DNA of 64,000 bases from Caballeronia hypogeia (GTDB lineage Bacteria > Pseudomonadota > Gammaproteobacteria > Burkholderiales > Burkholderiaceae): the NCBI RefSeq assembly GCF_001544875.2, contig NZ_FCOA02000004.1:62001-126000 (forward strand), given 5' to 3'. The number at the start of each line of letters is the position of its first letter. Within the stretch, counting starts at the first letter, position 1. Below the pieces are notes generated by a model that saw only the letters and a list, made by a program, of their open reading frames with translations, did no database searches and was not told the DNA's origin. The translations under genes and the position numbers were made by a program. Positions 62,859 through 64,000 of the stretch are shown here, one piece after another.

Positions 62859-64000
62859 ATGGCGCTGCCACTCGACCTCTCCCGCCGCAAAGCCCTCAAG
62901 ATTCTTGCGGCCGCACCGATGCTGCCGCTCGGCGGCATGGCCACCGCTTCGCTGCTGACCGCATGCGGCGGCAGCGACAGCAACGCGGCCTCTCCCGCGT
63001 CCACGGCCGCGTTCAGTTCGGCCGCGTTCGGCGGCATGGCGGCGCCCACGCTCGCCGATCCCAACGCGATGGCCAAGACCTCGGTCGCCTCGACGATGAT
63101 CGCGAAGTTCGCCGACGGCAGCAGCCGCACCTACAAGCTCGCCTATCAGCCGTTCTTCATGACCGGCGACACGGTGCCGAACACGGCGGGCGGCACGATC
63201 GTCGCGGGCGGCTACTTCGATATCGACAATCAGCCGATCATCGACCGGTCGACGGCGGGCAAGGAGCGTCAGTTCTTCTCGGACTGCCCGGACGGCACGT
63301 CGCTGCTCAAGCTCGACAATCCGACGGTCAAGGGCGTGAAGGGCAACGCCGTGTTCGCGGTCGTGCAGTTCGAATACACCACGCGTGACCAGGCTGCCGC
63401 GAGCATGTACGGCCGCCTGCCGTCGCCGATCGCCGTGCTCACGCTCGATCAGGACCCGGCCACCGGCAAGCTCTCGCTCGTCAGCTACGCGAACGTCGAT
63501 ACGTCCGCCGCGCACGGCCTGTGGATCACCTGTGGCGCGAGCCTGTCGCCGTGGAACACGCATTTGTCGAGCGAAGAGTACGAGCCGGACGCGGCGCTCA
63601 TTTCGACCGACGCGCAGTTCAAGGCCTACAGCAAGAACCTCTACGGCGACGAAACCAGGGCGCGCGCGTATCACTACGGCCATATTCCCGAAGTGACCGT
63701 GCATCCGGACGGCACCGGCACGATCAAGAAGCACTATTGCCTCGGCCGCATCTCGCACGAGCTGATCCAGGTGATGCCGGACAAGCGCACCGTGATGATG
63801 GGCGACGATGCGACCAACGGCGGCGTATTCATGTTCGTCGCCGACAAGGAAGCGGATCTTTCGGCGGGCACGCTGTATGTGGCGAAGTGCAAGCAGACCT
63901 CGTCGGCGGGCGCGGGCGCGAGCACGCTCACGTGGCTCAATCTCGGCCACGCGACCAGCGATGAAATCGAGAATCTCGCGAACACGCTGACGATCACCGA
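62859..64000 (+). CDS. phoX: PhoX-type (DUF839) phosphatase, 3' truncated by window
   Basis: 380 complete codons visible; continues past the right edge. The twin-arginine leader LSRRKALKILAAAPMLPLGG is followed by a lipobox-like LLTACGGSDS, so it is Tat-exported and perhaps lipid-anchored. The body resembles DUF839/PhoX beta-propellers: KLAYQPFFMTGDTVPNTAGG, GASLSPWNTHLSSEEYEPDA (the SPWGTxL..EE block with the metal-binding Glu), YGHIPEVTVHPDGTGTIKKH, CLGRISHELIQVMPDKRTVM and MGDDATNGGVFMFVADKEAD. PhoX is a Ca2+/Fe-dependent periplasmic alkaline phosphatase. The related DUF839 proteins are not all proven phosphatases. Confidence 0.85.
   Translation, partial: MALPLDLSRRKALKILAAAPMLPLGGMATASLLTACGGSDSNAASPASTAAFSSAAFGGMAAPTLADPNAMAKTSVASTMIAKFADGSSRTYKLAYQPFFMTGDTVPNTAGGTIVAGGYFDIDNQPIIDRSTAGKERQFFSDCPDGTSLLKLDNPTVKGVKGNAVFAVVQFEYTTRDQAAASMYGRLPSPIAVLTLDQDPATGKLSLVSYANVDTSAAHGLWITCGASLSPWNTHLSSEEYEPDAALISTDAQFKAYSKNLYGDETRARAYHYGHIPEVTVHPDGTGTIKKHYCLGRISHELIQVMPDKRTVMMGDDATNGGVFMFVADKEADLSAGTLYVAKCKQTSSAGAGASTLTWLNLGHATSDEIENLANTLTIT

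Overview
The window is chromosomal DNA of a high-GC betaproteobacterium, most likely a Burkholderiaceae of the Paraburkholderia/Caballeronia type. The evidence is the strong G/C third-position codon bias, a cepacian-type (bce) exopolysaccharide gene order, three DUF4148 proteins (a small exported family abundant in Burkholderia sensu lato), many LysR regulators each divergent from a small catabolic unit, and C. metallidurans-like czc/cad metal genes. I saw no rRNA, tRNA, CRISPR array or intact insertion sequence.

Layout. 1-6106: end of an exopolysaccharide cluster (flippase bceQ, double glycosyltransferase bceR, acyltransferase bceS, a 50-aa membrane peptide, UDP-glucose pyrophosphorylase galU/bceT). 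6227-14529: housekeeping and envelope genes (RlpA-like lipoprotein, squalene/phytoene synthase, LysR/hydrolase pair, PBP4-type carboxypeptidase lipoprotein, class I aldolase, NDH-2-like flavoprotein). 14789-24975: DUF4148 protein, LysR/mmsA pair, LysR/nitronate monooxygenase, and a sulfonate-type unit (TauD-like dioxygenase plus complete SsuABC-like importer). 25290-30403: a compact gallate meta-cleavage operon (galA, transporter, LigJ-type hydratase, LigK/GalC-type aldolase, leaderless ModA-like protein). 30440-32557: OYE flavin reductase with divergent LysR. 32627-43877: chemoreceptor, FUSC protein, GT2, DUF2182 protein, TPR/winged-helix regulator with a beta-propeller protein, hybrid histidine kinase, and a GGDEF/EAL protein. 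43957-46143: DUF4410 protein, a 12-bp tandem repeat that looks like an expansion of that gene's last four codons, and an MFS exporter. 46132-51139: LysR divergent from an MFS / M81 peptidase / Tat-exported hydrolase operon. 51094-52138: a scar of two diverged 120-bp direct repeats around a decayed insert. 52076-62555: a metal-efflux island (cadR, P1B-ATPase, His-rich double zinc ribbon, DUF4148, czcCBA, an atypical CzcR-like regulator without a sensor kinase, another DUF4148). 62859-end: start of a PhoX-type phosphatase.

How the parts work together. The gal operon should take gallate to pyruvate and oxaloacetate, but no GalD-type tautomerase is visible. The metal island combines inner-membrane export (CadA/ZntA-like ATPase controlled by CadR from a textbook MerR-type promoter) with trans-envelope export (CzcCBA). 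Four LysR/target pairs carry clear dyads in their divergent promoters. The most unusual structures are the 12-bp repeat tract at 44611-44776, the duplication scar at 51094-52138, and the CzcR-like receiver at 61560 that lacks its N-terminal acidic pair.
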